Made by a program: the position numbers and the translations under genes. Below, in pieces: positions 42,701-50,910 of a DNA stretch of 64,000 nucleotides; the stretch's first letter is position 1; the number at the start of each line of letters is the position of its first letter. The notes beneath the pieces were generated by a model. The model saw only the letters and a program-made list of their open reading frames with translations. It searched no databases and had not been told where the DNA came from. The DNA lies in contig JAIEMW010000003.1 in the NCBI GenBank assembly GCA_019751815.1, positions 62,001-126,000 on the forward strand, given 5' to 3'. This DNA comes from Cyanobacteriota bacterium (GTDB lineage: Bacteria > Cyanobacteriota > Vampirovibrionia > Vampirovibrionales > Vampirovibrionaceae).

Positions 42701-44592
42701 TAGTGTCTACTTTCTTTGAGTTCTTTCGCTGCGTTTTCTTTCGGCAGTGAGGCTATTCTATCAGCTTTTAGCCCTAAATAACTCACTGTCTCTTCTGCAA
42801 TGGCCTTAAAGATTGGCCCAGCCACTGTACTTCCCCAGGCTTCGCCGACTGCTGGGCTATCTACCACAACCATAACCAACACTTTAGGAGATTCTGCGGG
42901 GAAAAAACCAACAAAAGAGGTAAACACACTGGAGTCATACCCCCTACCGTTCTCTTTTGGCTTACGAGAGGTTCCGGTTTTACCAGCCACATTAATCCCT
43001 TCCAGACGAACGGTTGATGTTTTAGCAGTCTGAATACTCTCCACCAAAATCTCAGTAATTGTTTTGGCGGTAGCCTTTGAAATGACCCGGTGAGAGGGGT
43101 ACTTTTTATTACTTTTAATGATATGTGGCGGATTCCAGACACCACCATTGGCAATAGAAGCAACGGCTGAAGCCATTTGTAGCGGTGTGGCAGCCAGTCC
43201 GTAACCAAAGCCAATCGTGGCATGCGTGGTCTGATCCCAACCCGATAGAGGCAGCAATATCCCAGCCGATTCGCCCGGCGTCTCCAGACCAGCCCTCTGC
43301 CCAAAGCCAAAAAGATGCAACAGCTCTCTGTGCTCTTCTGGCTTCATCATCATGGAGATTTTTGCACTCCCAATATTGCTTGAGTGCTGAAGCAAGGAAA
43401 CCAAATCAATCTCGCCAGGAGCACCCCGCTTTTTAAAGTCGTAGTTTTGAATTGTCCAGCCACCAATGGTCATTCGACCGGTATCCAACAAATGACTATG
43501 GCGGTTAATCACCCCAGTCTCCAGCCCGGAAGCCACCGTCAGAATCTTCATTGTAGAGCCAGGCGGATACACATCACTAATCGCCCAATTTTTCAAGGCT
43601 TCTGGCTGCGCTTGAAAGTAACGCTCAGGCTCATAGGTAGGCAACACCGCAAAGGCCAGCAATTCACCGGTACGCGGATCCATCATAATCACAGTACCGC
43701 GCTTGGCTTTGTTTTTTTCGAGCCCCAAAGCCAGTTCTCTTTCTGCCACATACTGCAACCTGGCGTCAATTGTCAGAGAAAGATCTTGCGCATCCAAGGT
43801 CTGGGTCAACATTCGGGGTGTAAATTGCTCGACATGAATAAAATCACCCCGTCCGTTAATTTCCGGGCGGCGAAAATCAGCAGGAGGCTCTCTCAACCAA
43901 GCTTTTGCGTAATCTTCCACCCCACTACTAATACCAGCCTCATCATTGACATACCCCAAAATATGGGCTGCCAGAGAACCTTGAGGATAATTACGAACCA
44001 CTTTTTTATTAAAATCCAAGCCTGGCAAGGGCACTCGGTGCGTCACTATATGCCCCTCTTCATCCGTAATCACCTGCTTGGTTTTCGCGTCAATGGCTTT
44101 CATGACCAATCTAGCATCATGAACCCTTTCCACTATGGATTTGTGCAAATTTTTCGCCACACCAATCGTACTCAAGTCAGGCTCTGCCAGTTTTAGCGCC
44201 AAGTCTGACACCGCCATTTTCAAAATAGGGGCCAATACACCTGCGATTTGTTCTGGTGTCGCCTTCCAATAGTACTGAGGGTGAGCAAACAGGTCATACA
44301 AAATTGTGTCTTGAGCCAGAATCACCCCTTTTCGGTCCAGAATACGACCTCTGTTATACAAAGCAACTGTCTGGAGACGGGATACTTGCGCTTGCCGCTT
44401 GAGCTTAGGAGCATCCCAAAGTTGGATATACATCAGCTTTAGGATAATAGCCAGCATAAAGAAAGCCAGGCCAAGAAAAACAAACTTATAGGGTCTCAGA
44501 TGGTCTTTAACTCTTGGCAATACAGAACGTGGAGGATACTTACCCGATTCCTTCCCAGAAGCATATTGCCCTTGACCTCGTCTAGTAGCCAT
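42700..44592 (-). CDS. ftsI: Septal peptidoglycan transpeptidase (FtsI/PBP3-type)
   Basis: Class B penicillin-binding protein cross-linking septal peptidoglycan. A short cytoplasmic arm (basic, Gly/Gln-rich) is followed by a transmembrane helix near residue 40. A pedestal domain follows, then the transpeptidase with PGSTMK (SxxK), HSSN (SxN) and AGKTGTS (KTG). ATG 44592 is favoured over the earlier in-frame ATG at 44655 because GAGGG lies about 5 nt before it and the extension would overlap the upstream gene by 74 nt; the chosen start overlaps it by 11 nt. At 630 aa it fits FtsI. It sits directly after an ftsL-like gene, as in other dcw clusters. Confidence 0.93.
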   Translation of the reverse strand: MATRRGQGQYASGKESGKYPPRSVLPRVKDHLRPYKFVFLGLAFFMLAIILKLMYIQLWDAPKLKRQAQVSRLQTVALYNRGRILDRKGVILAQDTILYDLFAHPQYYWKATPEQIAGVLAPILKMAVSDLALKLAEPDLSTIGVAKNLHKSIVERVHDARLVMKAIDAKTKQVITDEEGHIVTHRVPLPGLDFNKKVVRNYPQGSLAAHILGYVNDEAGISSGVEDYAKAWLREPPADFRRPEINGRGDFIHVEQFTPRMLTQTLDAQDLSLTIDARLQYVAERELALGLEKNKAKRGTVIMMDPRTGELLAFAVLPTYEPERYFQAQPEALKNWAISDVYPPGSTMKILTVASGLETGVINRHSHLLDTGRMTIGGWTIQNYDFKKRGAPGEIDLVSLLQHSSNIGSAKISMMMKPEEHRELLHLFGFGQRAGLETPGESAGILLPLSGWDQTTHATIGFGYGLAATPLQMASAVASIANGGVWNPPHIIKSNKKYPSHRVISKATAKTITEILVESIQTAKTSTVRLEGINVAGKTGTSRKPKENGRGYDSSVFTSFVGFFPAESPKVLVMVVVDSPAVGEAWGSTVAGPIFKAIAEETVSYLGLKADRIASLPKENAAKELKESRH

Positions 44593-45031
44593 ATACCCTC
44601 GCATAATTCCCATGGTAAGGACGATAATCCGGGAAGTGCGGGACATGTGAAACATTCACCCGGATAATCTCTTCTGGCTGATGCAACTTGGGGGCGTTCT
44701 TGGCCACATTAGCCACATTTTGAAACGACTGAATTCGGTTTAACTGCACCTGCAGTTCTTTGTTTTCATCCGACATGGCTGTTGTTTTCTGGCCCAATCG
44801 CTTCAATGCGGTTTCCAGATTGACAGAAAGACCGTATACAATGACGCCACCCAGAATTAAAACAGCCAAAACAAGCGCCATCAACCGCGCAATCACTCGG
44901 AGTGAACGAACCCCCATGCGTGGTGCAAAGTTGCCTTGAATCACTAAACTCTCTTGCTTTGCCACGTTCTTATTATAAAAAACCACGCCCTGTCGAGGAA
45001 GCAAGTGTAAATGATTTGATACGCGGGCCAA
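44582..45031 (-). CDS. FtsL-like small bitopic division protein
   Basis: A 149-aa protein with a cytoplasmic N-terminal arm and one transmembrane helix at about residues 48-70 (LMALVLAVLILGGVIVYGL). A heptad-like helix follows (ETALKRLGQKTTAMSDENKEL, QVQLNRIQSFQNVANVAK), then a Pro/Tyr/His-rich tail (PHFPDYRPYHGNYARV). Size, topology and position just before ftsI fit FtsL, a fast-evolving protein seldom identifiable by sequence. The start is uncertain: TTG 45031 has no good SD, and GTG codons downstream are possible. In other genomes rsmH/mraW precedes ftsL; here rimO does. The His/Tyr-rich tail is unusual for FtsL. Confidence 0.6.
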   Translation of the reverse strand: MARVSNHLHLLPRQGVVFYNKNVAKQESLVIQGNFAPRMGVRSLRVIARLMALVLAVLILGGVIVYGLSVNLETALKRLGQKTTAMSDENKELQVQLNRIQSFQNVANVAKNAPKLHQPEEIIRVNVSHVPHFPDYRPYHGNYARVYGY

Positions 45032-45077
45032 ATCTTTGGGAAACGTCTTTCAAATTGAAAGCGACCCTTCAGGAAAT

Positions 45078-46424
45078 TCAGATAATACGCCCTTTAAGGT
45101 CATAGGGGGTGGCACTGGTGATCTCAACCAGAACAATTTCTCCTGGGAGGACTTGTGCAGCATCAGAACCTTTAATTATCACTGAATTGTCGACTTCAGG
45201 GGCGTCCCACTGTGTTCGTCCCTCAATAGAGCCGAAGGCATGGATGGTCTCAACCAACACAGGCAGGACTTGACCCACCAGTGATTGATTGAGTTCAAAT
45301 GAAATTTGCTGCTGCAGAGCCATGAGTTCATTTCGCCGGGACTTGATCACAGATTTTTGAACTTTCCCGTCGAGTGTCTTGCTATGGGCTGTATCCACAT
45401 CTGAATATTCAAACACCCCAAGGCGGTCCCAACGCAAGGTCTCAATGGTCTGCTTTAAATGCTGATAATGCGCCTCTGTTTCCCCTGGAAACCCAACAAT
45501 AAAAGAGGTTCGTAGTTTCACATTTCTGATTTTACTCCGCACACGCTCAACAAATTCAGGCAAATCTGTCATTGGTCTTCGCATCCGTCGAAGCACTTCT
45601 GGGTGACTGTGCTGAAGCGGGCAGTCTAGATACTTTACAACCTTGTCACAACCGTCGATAGTTTCGAGTAGTTCATCAGAAACCAGATTGGGATAGGCGT
45701 ACATAAAACGAATCCAAGACAGACCGTCAATATCATTTAACGCTTGTAAAAGCTGAGGAAGACTAGAGTCAATATCTTTGCCGTAGCTTGTCGTATCTTG
45801 TCCGACCAAAACGAGTTCTGACACCCCTCGGTCGACCAAGGCTTTTGCATTTTCAACCAAATTGGCAATAGAACGGCTTCTGAATGCCCCTCTCATAGAG
45901 GGAATAATACAGAAAGAGCACTGATAATCACAGCCTTCTGCAATTTTGAGATACGTATAGGCTCCCACCGTAACGTGACGGCGCACAACATCCTCTTCTA
46001 AAATATAGGTTGGGTCTTGCTGAACTGCCAACACTCGCTCCCCGCGTTCGACCCGGGCCAGAACATCTGCCACCTCTGGGACATTATTGATGCCTATCAC
46101 TGCATCTGCTTCAGGGAACAAGTCCAAAAGTTCTTGCTGAAATTTTTGGGCCAAACACCCAGTGATCATCAAACGCTTGCCGCCTTCCGCCAGGCCTGCA
46201 AGCACTCGAACAGATTCTTCTTGCGCTTTTTCAATAAAAGCACACGTGTTCACCAACACAATATCGGCCTCAGATTCATCTGCCACAATCTGATGGCCCG
46301 CCTTATCGAGCACACCCAGCATGGTTTCTGTATCTACCAAATTTTTGGGGCAGCCCAGGTGGACAAAGCCTATCCTTTGGGATTTCACAGGCGTCTCAGA
46401 AGCAGTAGCAGAAGAAGCGGTCAT
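45078..46424 (-). CDS. rimO: Ribosomal protein S12 (uS12) methylthiotransferase
   Basis: Radical SAM methylthiotransferase modifying Asp of ribosomal protein S12. The 448-aa protein has the N-terminal UPF0004 domain with auxiliary-cluster cysteines in HLGCPKNLVD, NTCAF and TGCLAQ. The radical SAM motif CDYQCSFC lies in KIAEGCDYQCSFCIIPSMRG, followed by QDTTSYG and a C-terminal TRAM domain from about 380. SMRGAFRSR and the overall length mark RimO rather than MiaB. ATG 46424. It lies upstream of the ftsL-like gene by 46 nt and may head the dcw transcript. It is divergent from leuC with 143 bp between. Confidence 0.95.
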   Translation of the reverse strand: MTASSATASETPVKSQRIGFVHLGCPKNLVDTETMLGVLDKAGHQIVADESEADIVLVNTCAFIEKAQEESVRVLAGLAEGGKRLMITGCLAQKFQQELLDLFPEADAVIGINNVPEVADVLARVERGERVLAVQQDPTYILEEDVVRRHVTVGAYTYLKIAEGCDYQCSFCIIPSMRGAFRSRSIANLVENAKALVDRGVSELVLVGQDTTSYGKDIDSSLPQLLQALNDIDGLSWIRFMYAYPNLVSDELLETIDGCDKVVKYLDCPLQHSHPEVLRRMRRPMTDLPEFVERVRSKIRNVKLRTSFIVGFPGETEAHYQHLKQTIETLRWDRLGVFEYSDVDTAHSKTLDGKVQKSVIKSRRNELMALQQQISFELNQSLVGQVLPVLVETIHAFGSIEGRTQWDAPEVDNSVIIKGSDAAQVLPGEIVLVEITSATPYDLKGRII

Positions 46425-46567
46425 AAATCAGTCCTATATCTGTTGCGGTCTATCGAGCATACGTGCTTAAAACCCAAAGGCAAGTCTGAATTGCATTCAC
46501 AAAACTCTCTGGCTAAACTGTTAAAGAAAAACAAGAACTCAAATAGCTCCTTAAAAAAGGCCCAAAC

Positions 46568-48055
46568 ATGATGCCGTCATTCTCTGTCAACACATCTCAA
46601 GGACTATCCGGTACGCCAAAAACGTTGTATCAAAAAATATGGGAGTCACATGTCGTGGCCAGCCCCGAAGGGTGCCCTGCTGTTCTTTATATTGACCGTC
46701 ACCTAATTCATGAGGTGACCTCTCCACAAGCCTTTCAAGGACTTCGCAATAGAGGTCTCTCGTTAAAACGTCCTGAAAGGACGTTTGCAACCATGGACCA
46801 TAGCATTCCAACTCAAGGCCGACTGACTGATGGGACTCTCCCCATAGCAGATGCTGAAGCGGCAAGCCAGGTGGCTACCTTGGCAAAAAATTGCGTAGAA
46901 TTTGGCGTTACCCTGTTTGACACAGAAAGTCCAGAACAGGGAATAGTCCATGTGATGGGCCCTGAGCAAGGCCTTACCCTACCCGGCATGACCATTGTTT
47001 GCGGGGACAGTCATACAGCCACCCATGGTGCCTTTGGTGCTCTGGCCTTCGGTATAGGCACCAGTGAGATTGAACACGTGTTTGCAACACAATGTCTCCT
47101 GCAACAGCCTTCCAAAACAATGGCTATAGAGGTCACAGGAAAGCTTCAACCGGGTATTACCGCAAAAGACGTAATTTTGGCAATTATTGCAAAAATCGGC
47201 ATGGACGGCGGCACCGGTTATGTCCTGGAATACAGAGGAGAAGCCATCACCCAACTTTCGATGGAGGGCAGGATGACGCTCTGCAATATGTCCATTGAAG
47301 CAGGCGCACGGGCTGGGATGGTTGCTCCCGATGACATTACCTATGAATATTTGAGAGGAAAGCCTTACGTCCCAAAAGGAGATGCCTTTGACAAGGCAGT
47401 GGCCTACTGGAAGACGCTACCGAGCGACCCGGGTGCCGAATTTGATAAAACAATCACCCTAGACGGTGCTGCCATCGAGCCAATGGTAACTTACGGCACA
47501 AATCCGGGCATGGCACTGCCCATCTCAGCCAGCGTGCCCAATCCCAGCAGTCTTTCTGATATTGCGGCCCAAAACGCCTTGGCCGAGGCACTCAGCTATA
47601 TGCAATTAGAGCCAGGAAAACCCTTGAGTGGCACACCGATTGATGTTGTATTCATTGGCAGTTGTACCAATTCACGCATTGAAGATTTAAGAGCCGCTGC
47701 TATTGTGGCCAAAGGTCAGCGGGTCAAACCTGGTGTTCAAGCGCTGGTTGTACCCGGATCTCAACTGGTAAAACGTCAAGCAGAAGCTGAAGGACTCGAC
47801 AAAATATTTACACAGGCTGGATTTGAGTGGAGAGATGCCGGCTGCAGTATGTGTATCGCGATGAATAATGACCGACTGACGCCAGGGCAAGCTTGTGCCA
47901 GCACCAGCAATAGAAACTTTAAAGGAAGACAAGGCCCTGGCGGGCGAACCTTTCTAATGAGTCCGTCTATGGCAGCTCTTGCAGCCCTTACCGGCGAGCT
48001 TAGGGATATTCGACGATGGAGTGGGCAGCAACAACAACCTCAGGAGGTTCACTGA
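46568..48055 (+). CDS. leuC: 3-isopropylmalate dehydratase large subunit
   Basis: Catalyses 2-isopropylmalate isomerisation to 3-isopropylmalate with a [4Fe-4S] cluster, in leucine synthesis. The 495-aa protein shows [53 protein letters not shown] and [14 protein letters not shown], with [21 protein letters not shown] carrying the cluster cysteines. Start is ATG 46568 or the adjacent ATG 46571, with AAAGG upstream. A short run of A-rich sequence precedes it, and no leader-peptide attenuator was found in the 143-bp spacer. It is the first gene of a six-gene operon; leuD follows after 2 nt. Confidence 0.97.
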   Translation: MMPSFSVNTSQGLSGTPKTLYQKIWESHVVASPEGCPAVLYIDRHLIHEVTSPQAFQGLRNRGLSLKRPERTFATMDHSIPTQGRLTDGTLPIADAEAASQVATLAKNCVEFGVTLFDTESPEQGIVHVMGPEQGLTLPGMTIVCGDSHTATHGAFGALAFGIGTSEIEHVFATQCLLQQPSKTMAIEVTGKLQPGITAKDVILAIIAKIGMDGGTGYVLEYRGEAITQLSMEGRMTLCNMSIEAGARAGMVAPDDITYEYLRGKPYVPKGDAFDKAVAYWKTLPSDPGAEFDKTITLDGAAIEPMVTYGTNPGMALPISASVPNPSSLSDIAAQNALAEALSYMQLEPGKPLSGTPIDVVFIGSCTNSRIEDLRAAAIVAKGQRVKPGVQALVVPGSQLVKRQAEAEGLDKIFTQAGFEWRDAGCSMCIAMNNDRLTPGQACASTSNRNFKGRQGPGGRTFLMSPSMAALAALTGELRDIRRWSGQQQQPQEVH

Positions 48056-48057
48056 TT

Positions 48058-48678
48058 ATGTCGTCTCATATTGCTATAGCACCGATTACACTGATTCAAA
48101 GCGCGCTCACACCCTTAAATCGAAGTGATATTGATACGGATCAAATTATTCCGGCTCGTTTTTTAAAAGGCACCGTCAAAACCGGGCTGGGGGAGAAGTT
48201 ATTTCACGATTTACGCTATTTGCCCAATGGGTCGCCAAACCCGGAATTTATCCTGAATCAGCCTGAGTACAAGGACAGTCAAATCTTGATTGCCTTTCAT
48301 AACTTTGGCTGCGGCAGTTCCAGAGAACATGCCCCCTGGGCATTAAAAGATTATGGCTTTCAGGCTGTTTTGGCTGTCTCTTTTGCCGATATTTTTAAGA
48401 ATAACGCCTTGAAAAACGGTCTACTCACAATTGCTCTTCCAGAAGCAGTCATTCTTCATCTCTTACAAGAGGCCACCAGCAAGCCAGAACAGACCCTTAA
48501 GATTGATTTACCCTCTCAAACAGTGACTTTGCCATCAGGAAAAACTGAGCATTTTGACATCGACCCTTACCGAAAACGCTGTCTGGTGGAAGGGTTAGAT
48601 GACATAGGCTTTACTCTTGGCTTTGAGAAAGAGATTGAAGCCTACGAAAATGCTCTTCTAGAAAGAGGTTTGGCCTAA
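48058..48678 (+). CDS. leuD: 3-isopropylmalate dehydratase small subunit
   Basis: Small subunit of isopropylmalate isomerase, swivelling over LeuC to complete the active site. The 206-aa protein contains RSDIDTDQIIPARFLK and NFGCGSSREHAPWAL, the two family signatures, and ends with the usual C-terminal helix region. The start is ATG 48058, where AGGAGG lies 10 nt upstream inside the leuC 3' end; the longer frame to 48016 is a shadow of leuC. Its stop (TAATG) shares a base with the bolA start, so leuD-bolA translation is coupled. Together with leuC it makes the complete isomerase. Confidence 0.97.
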   Translation: MSSHIAIAPITLIQSALTPLNRSDIDTDQIIPARFLKGTVKTGLGEKLFHDLRYLPNGSPNPEFILNQPEYKDSQILIAFHNFGCGSSREHAPWALKDYGFQAVLAVSFADIFKNNALKNGLLTIALPEAVILHLLQEATSKPEQTLKIDLPSQTVTLPSGKTEHFDIDPYRKRCLVEGLDDIGFTLGFEKEIEAYENALLERGLA

Positions 48679-48911
48679 TGCTTTCTGCTGCTGATTTGAC
48701 GCAATTGATTTTAGCCGCTTTTCCTGACGCGGCTGTTGAAATACAAGACCGAACTGGGATGCAGGATCATTACCAAGTGTTGGTTCGCTCTGCCCATTTT
48801 CAGTCAGTGGGCCTGATGGACCGGCACCGACTCGTCTATGCAGCTGTGGATCCCGCATTAAAAGACGGCCGTCTGCACGCCATAGAAATAAAGACCGAAC
48901 TTCCGAATTAA
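48678..48911 (+). CDS. BolA family protein
   Basis: A 77-aa BolA-type protein. The fold is recognisable from helix SAADLTQLILAAFPDA, the strand around VEIQDRTGMQDHYQVLVRSAHF, and the signature RHRLVYAAVD with the HAIEI end. BolA proteins bind monothiol glutaredoxins and [2Fe-2S] clusters and act in iron-sulfur trafficking or stress gene control. Placing it next to the iron-sulfur enzyme LeuCD hints at cluster supply, which is inference. The gene shares one nucleotide with leuD at its start and with phr at its end, so all three are coupled. No monothiol glutaredoxin (CGFS) is in the window. Confidence 0.88.
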   Translation: MLSAADLTQLILAAFPDAAVEIQDRTGMQDHYQVLVRSAHFQSVGLMDRHRLVYAAVDPALKDGRLHAIEIKTELPN

Positions 48912-50386
48912 TGGCATCACCATCACTACTTATCCACTGGTTCTGGGGCGATTTACGCTTGGCTCATAACCATGCACTCAGCCAAGCGGCCCAAGCGGCT
49001 ATTGAATCGAACAAACCCTTAATAGCAGCCTACATTTTAGACCCCGACATAGAACCCTTGGGCGGAGCCAGTCGCTGGTGGTTGCATCATTCACTCAAGC
49101 AGCTTGAAAAACGAATCGCCGACCTCGATGGCAAGCTATTTTTTATGAAAGGGCCGATTCAGGCCTGCTTCGATACGCTGATTTCAAAAAATTCACTTCA
49201 CACTGTCTCTTTTAACCAGCGACCAGAGCCCCGTTATGCCGCAGCGCAACAAGATATTGCAAATTCACTGAGAAAGCGAGGGATCCCGGTTATTGAAGGC
49301 CCTCCCAACTTGATGCTCCCCTTAGAAGGTTTCCTCAATAAGCAAGGGCAAACCTTTCAAGTCTTTACCCCCTTCTGGAAAGCTGCGCTGGCGAGTTCGC
49401 ATTTGCCGTTTACAGGGAGAGAAAGCTTTAAGCCTAATGATGCGCGGTTAGACTTACTTCAAACGGCATTTTCTCTAGACAGCACAATCAATCCTATCGA
49501 AAACAGCTGCCCCTTAGACTCTTTGGGACTGCGTCCCAAAATACACTGGACTGCAGGCCTTGAAGCCAGTTGGCTCCCTGGCGAAACGGGGGCAATGAAG
49601 CTGCTAGAATCTTTCGCCCAATCTGAGCGATTGCAGCACTACAGTGAGCAAAGAGACTTCCCCCATCTACCAGGAACTTCCAGACTATCGGCTCATCTCC
49701 ACTTTGGTGAGATTACACCTCAACAGATCTGGGCTCGTGCCGCATCAGAACCCTATCAACGCCAATTAGGTTGGCGTGAATTTGCCCATCAACTCCTACA
49801 CCACTTCCCTCATACCCAATCACACCCTCTCAGATCAGAGTTTTTACACTTCCCCTGGCGTGATGATGCCACTGGGCTAAAGGCATGGCGGCGGGGCGAA
49901 ACAGGATACCCCATTGTCGACGCAGGGATGCGAGAATTATGGGCCACCGGCTGGATGCATAATAGAGTCAGGATGATTGTCGGGTCTTTTCTGGTAAAAG
50001 ACCTATTGCTACCGTGGCAAAGTGGGGCAGAGTGGTTTTGGGATACCTTGGTCGATGCCGATCTTGCCAATAACACAATGGGATGGCAGTGGATCTCAGG
50101 CTGCGGGGCTGATGCAGCGCCTTATTTCCGAATTTTCAATCCGATGTTGCAGAGTGTAAAATTTGATCCAGATGGTGAGTATATTCGAAAATGGTGTCCT
50201 GAATTATCCCTGCTACCAAAGGAATATATTCATCAACCATGGCTAACCCCCCCGTTAATACTTGCCAATTCAAAAGTGTATATTGGAAAAAACTATCCCA
50301 GCATTATTTTAGACCATCACGAAGCCAGAGAAAGAGCGCTCATGGCACTTAAGAAATCAAAACAACCTGCTAGTATCGAGAAATAA
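48911..50386 (+). CDS. phr: Class I deoxyribodipyrimidine photolyase
   Basis: Light-dependent DNA repair flavoprotein that splits cyclobutane pyrimidine dimers. The 491-aa protein has an N-terminal antenna domain starting SLLIHWFWGDLRLAHNHAL, and a helical FAD-binding half. The half includes WREFAHQLLHHFP, GETGYPIVDAGMRELWATGWMHNR and ADLANNTMGWQWISGCGADAAPYFRIFNP, all typical of class I photolyases and cryptochromes. Cryptochrome function cannot be excluded without the electron-transfer Trp triad check. The start overlaps bolA by 1 nt. Finding phr behind leucine genes is unusual; tspO and an epimerase follow directly. Confidence 0.93.
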   Translation: MASPSLLIHWFWGDLRLAHNHALSQAAQAAIESNKPLIAAYILDPDIEPLGGASRWWLHHSLKQLEKRIADLDGKLFFMKGPIQACFDTLISKNSLHTVSFNQRPEPRYAAAQQDIANSLRKRGIPVIEGPPNLMLPLEGFLNKQGQTFQVFTPFWKAALASSHLPFTGRESFKPNDARLDLLQTAFSLDSTINPIENSCPLDSLGLRPKIHWTAGLEASWLPGETGAMKLLESFAQSERLQHYSEQRDFPHLPGTSRLSAHLHFGEITPQQIWARAASEPYQRQLGWREFAHQLLHHFPHTQSHPLRSEFLHFPWRDDATGLKAWRRGETGYPIVDAGMRELWATGWMHNRVRMIVGSFLVKDLLLPWQSGAEWFWDTLVDADLANNTMGWQWISGCGADAAPYFRIFNPMLQSVKFDPDGEYIRKWCPELSLLPKEYIHQPWLTPPLILANSKVYIGKNYPSIILDHHEARERALMALKKSKQPASIEK

Positions 50387-50910
50387 TGGAGATCATGACC
50401 GTTTTGGAAGGAAAAAATCTTAAAAAACCAGTCCTTTATTGGCTTGGCCTGGTTTTATTCATCTCTTTATCTTTTTTAGTAGGGCTTTCTGGAAAGTTTG
50501 CGACTCAACCTGCTCTTACTTACTGGTACCCATCCCTAATGAAACCAGACTGGACCCCTCCTGGTTGGCTTTTTGGGCCCGCATGGACAGTTTTATACAT
50601 ATTGATGTCTGTTTCTGCATGGTTAATATGGCGGAAAGACGGCTTTACGGAGGCCGACAAACCCGCATGGACACTATACTTCTCACAGCTACTGCTCAAT
50701 GGGGCCTGGTCATTTATCTTTTTTGGGGCCCATCAAATTGCTTTGGCCCTTCTTGATATTTCCCTGCTCTGGCTGTGCTTAATTGCGACTGGGGTTGCGT
50801 TTTGGCAAAGAAATTTACTCTCCGGTATATTATTATTACCCTATATAGGCTGGGTTTTCTTTGCCGCTCTGGTCAATGGAGCCATCTGGTTTTTGAATGG
50901 GTCACCTTAA
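50386..50910 (+). CDS. TspO/MBR family tryptophan-rich sensory protein
   Basis: Integral membrane protein of the TspO/translocator family, five predicted helices in 174 aa. The signature MKPDWTPPGWLFGPAWTVLYILMSVSAW covers the loop and helix II, where tetrapyrrole or cholesterol binds. Tryptophans are numerous, as expected. Bacterial TspO proteins bind porphyrins or bilins and act in oxygen, light or stress responses. The start shares a nucleotide with the phr stop, and the end overlaps the next gene by 14 nt. Together with photolyase this suggests a light/oxidative-stress module. A regulator such as LitR, common near these genes elsewhere, is not in view. Confidence 0.9.
   Translation: MEIMTVLEGKNLKKPVLYWLGLVLFISLSFLVGLSGKFATQPALTYWYPSLMKPDWTPPGWLFGPAWTVLYILMSVSAWLIWRKDGFTEADKPAWTLYFSQLLLNGAWSFIFFGAHQIALALLDISLLWLCLIATGVAFWQRNLLSGILLLPYIGWVFFAALVNGAIWFLNGSP

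Noticed and set aside
43384..44196. 270-aa plus-strand frame
   Set aside because: Antisense to ftsI, with His/Gln/Arg-rich shadow composition and no SD.
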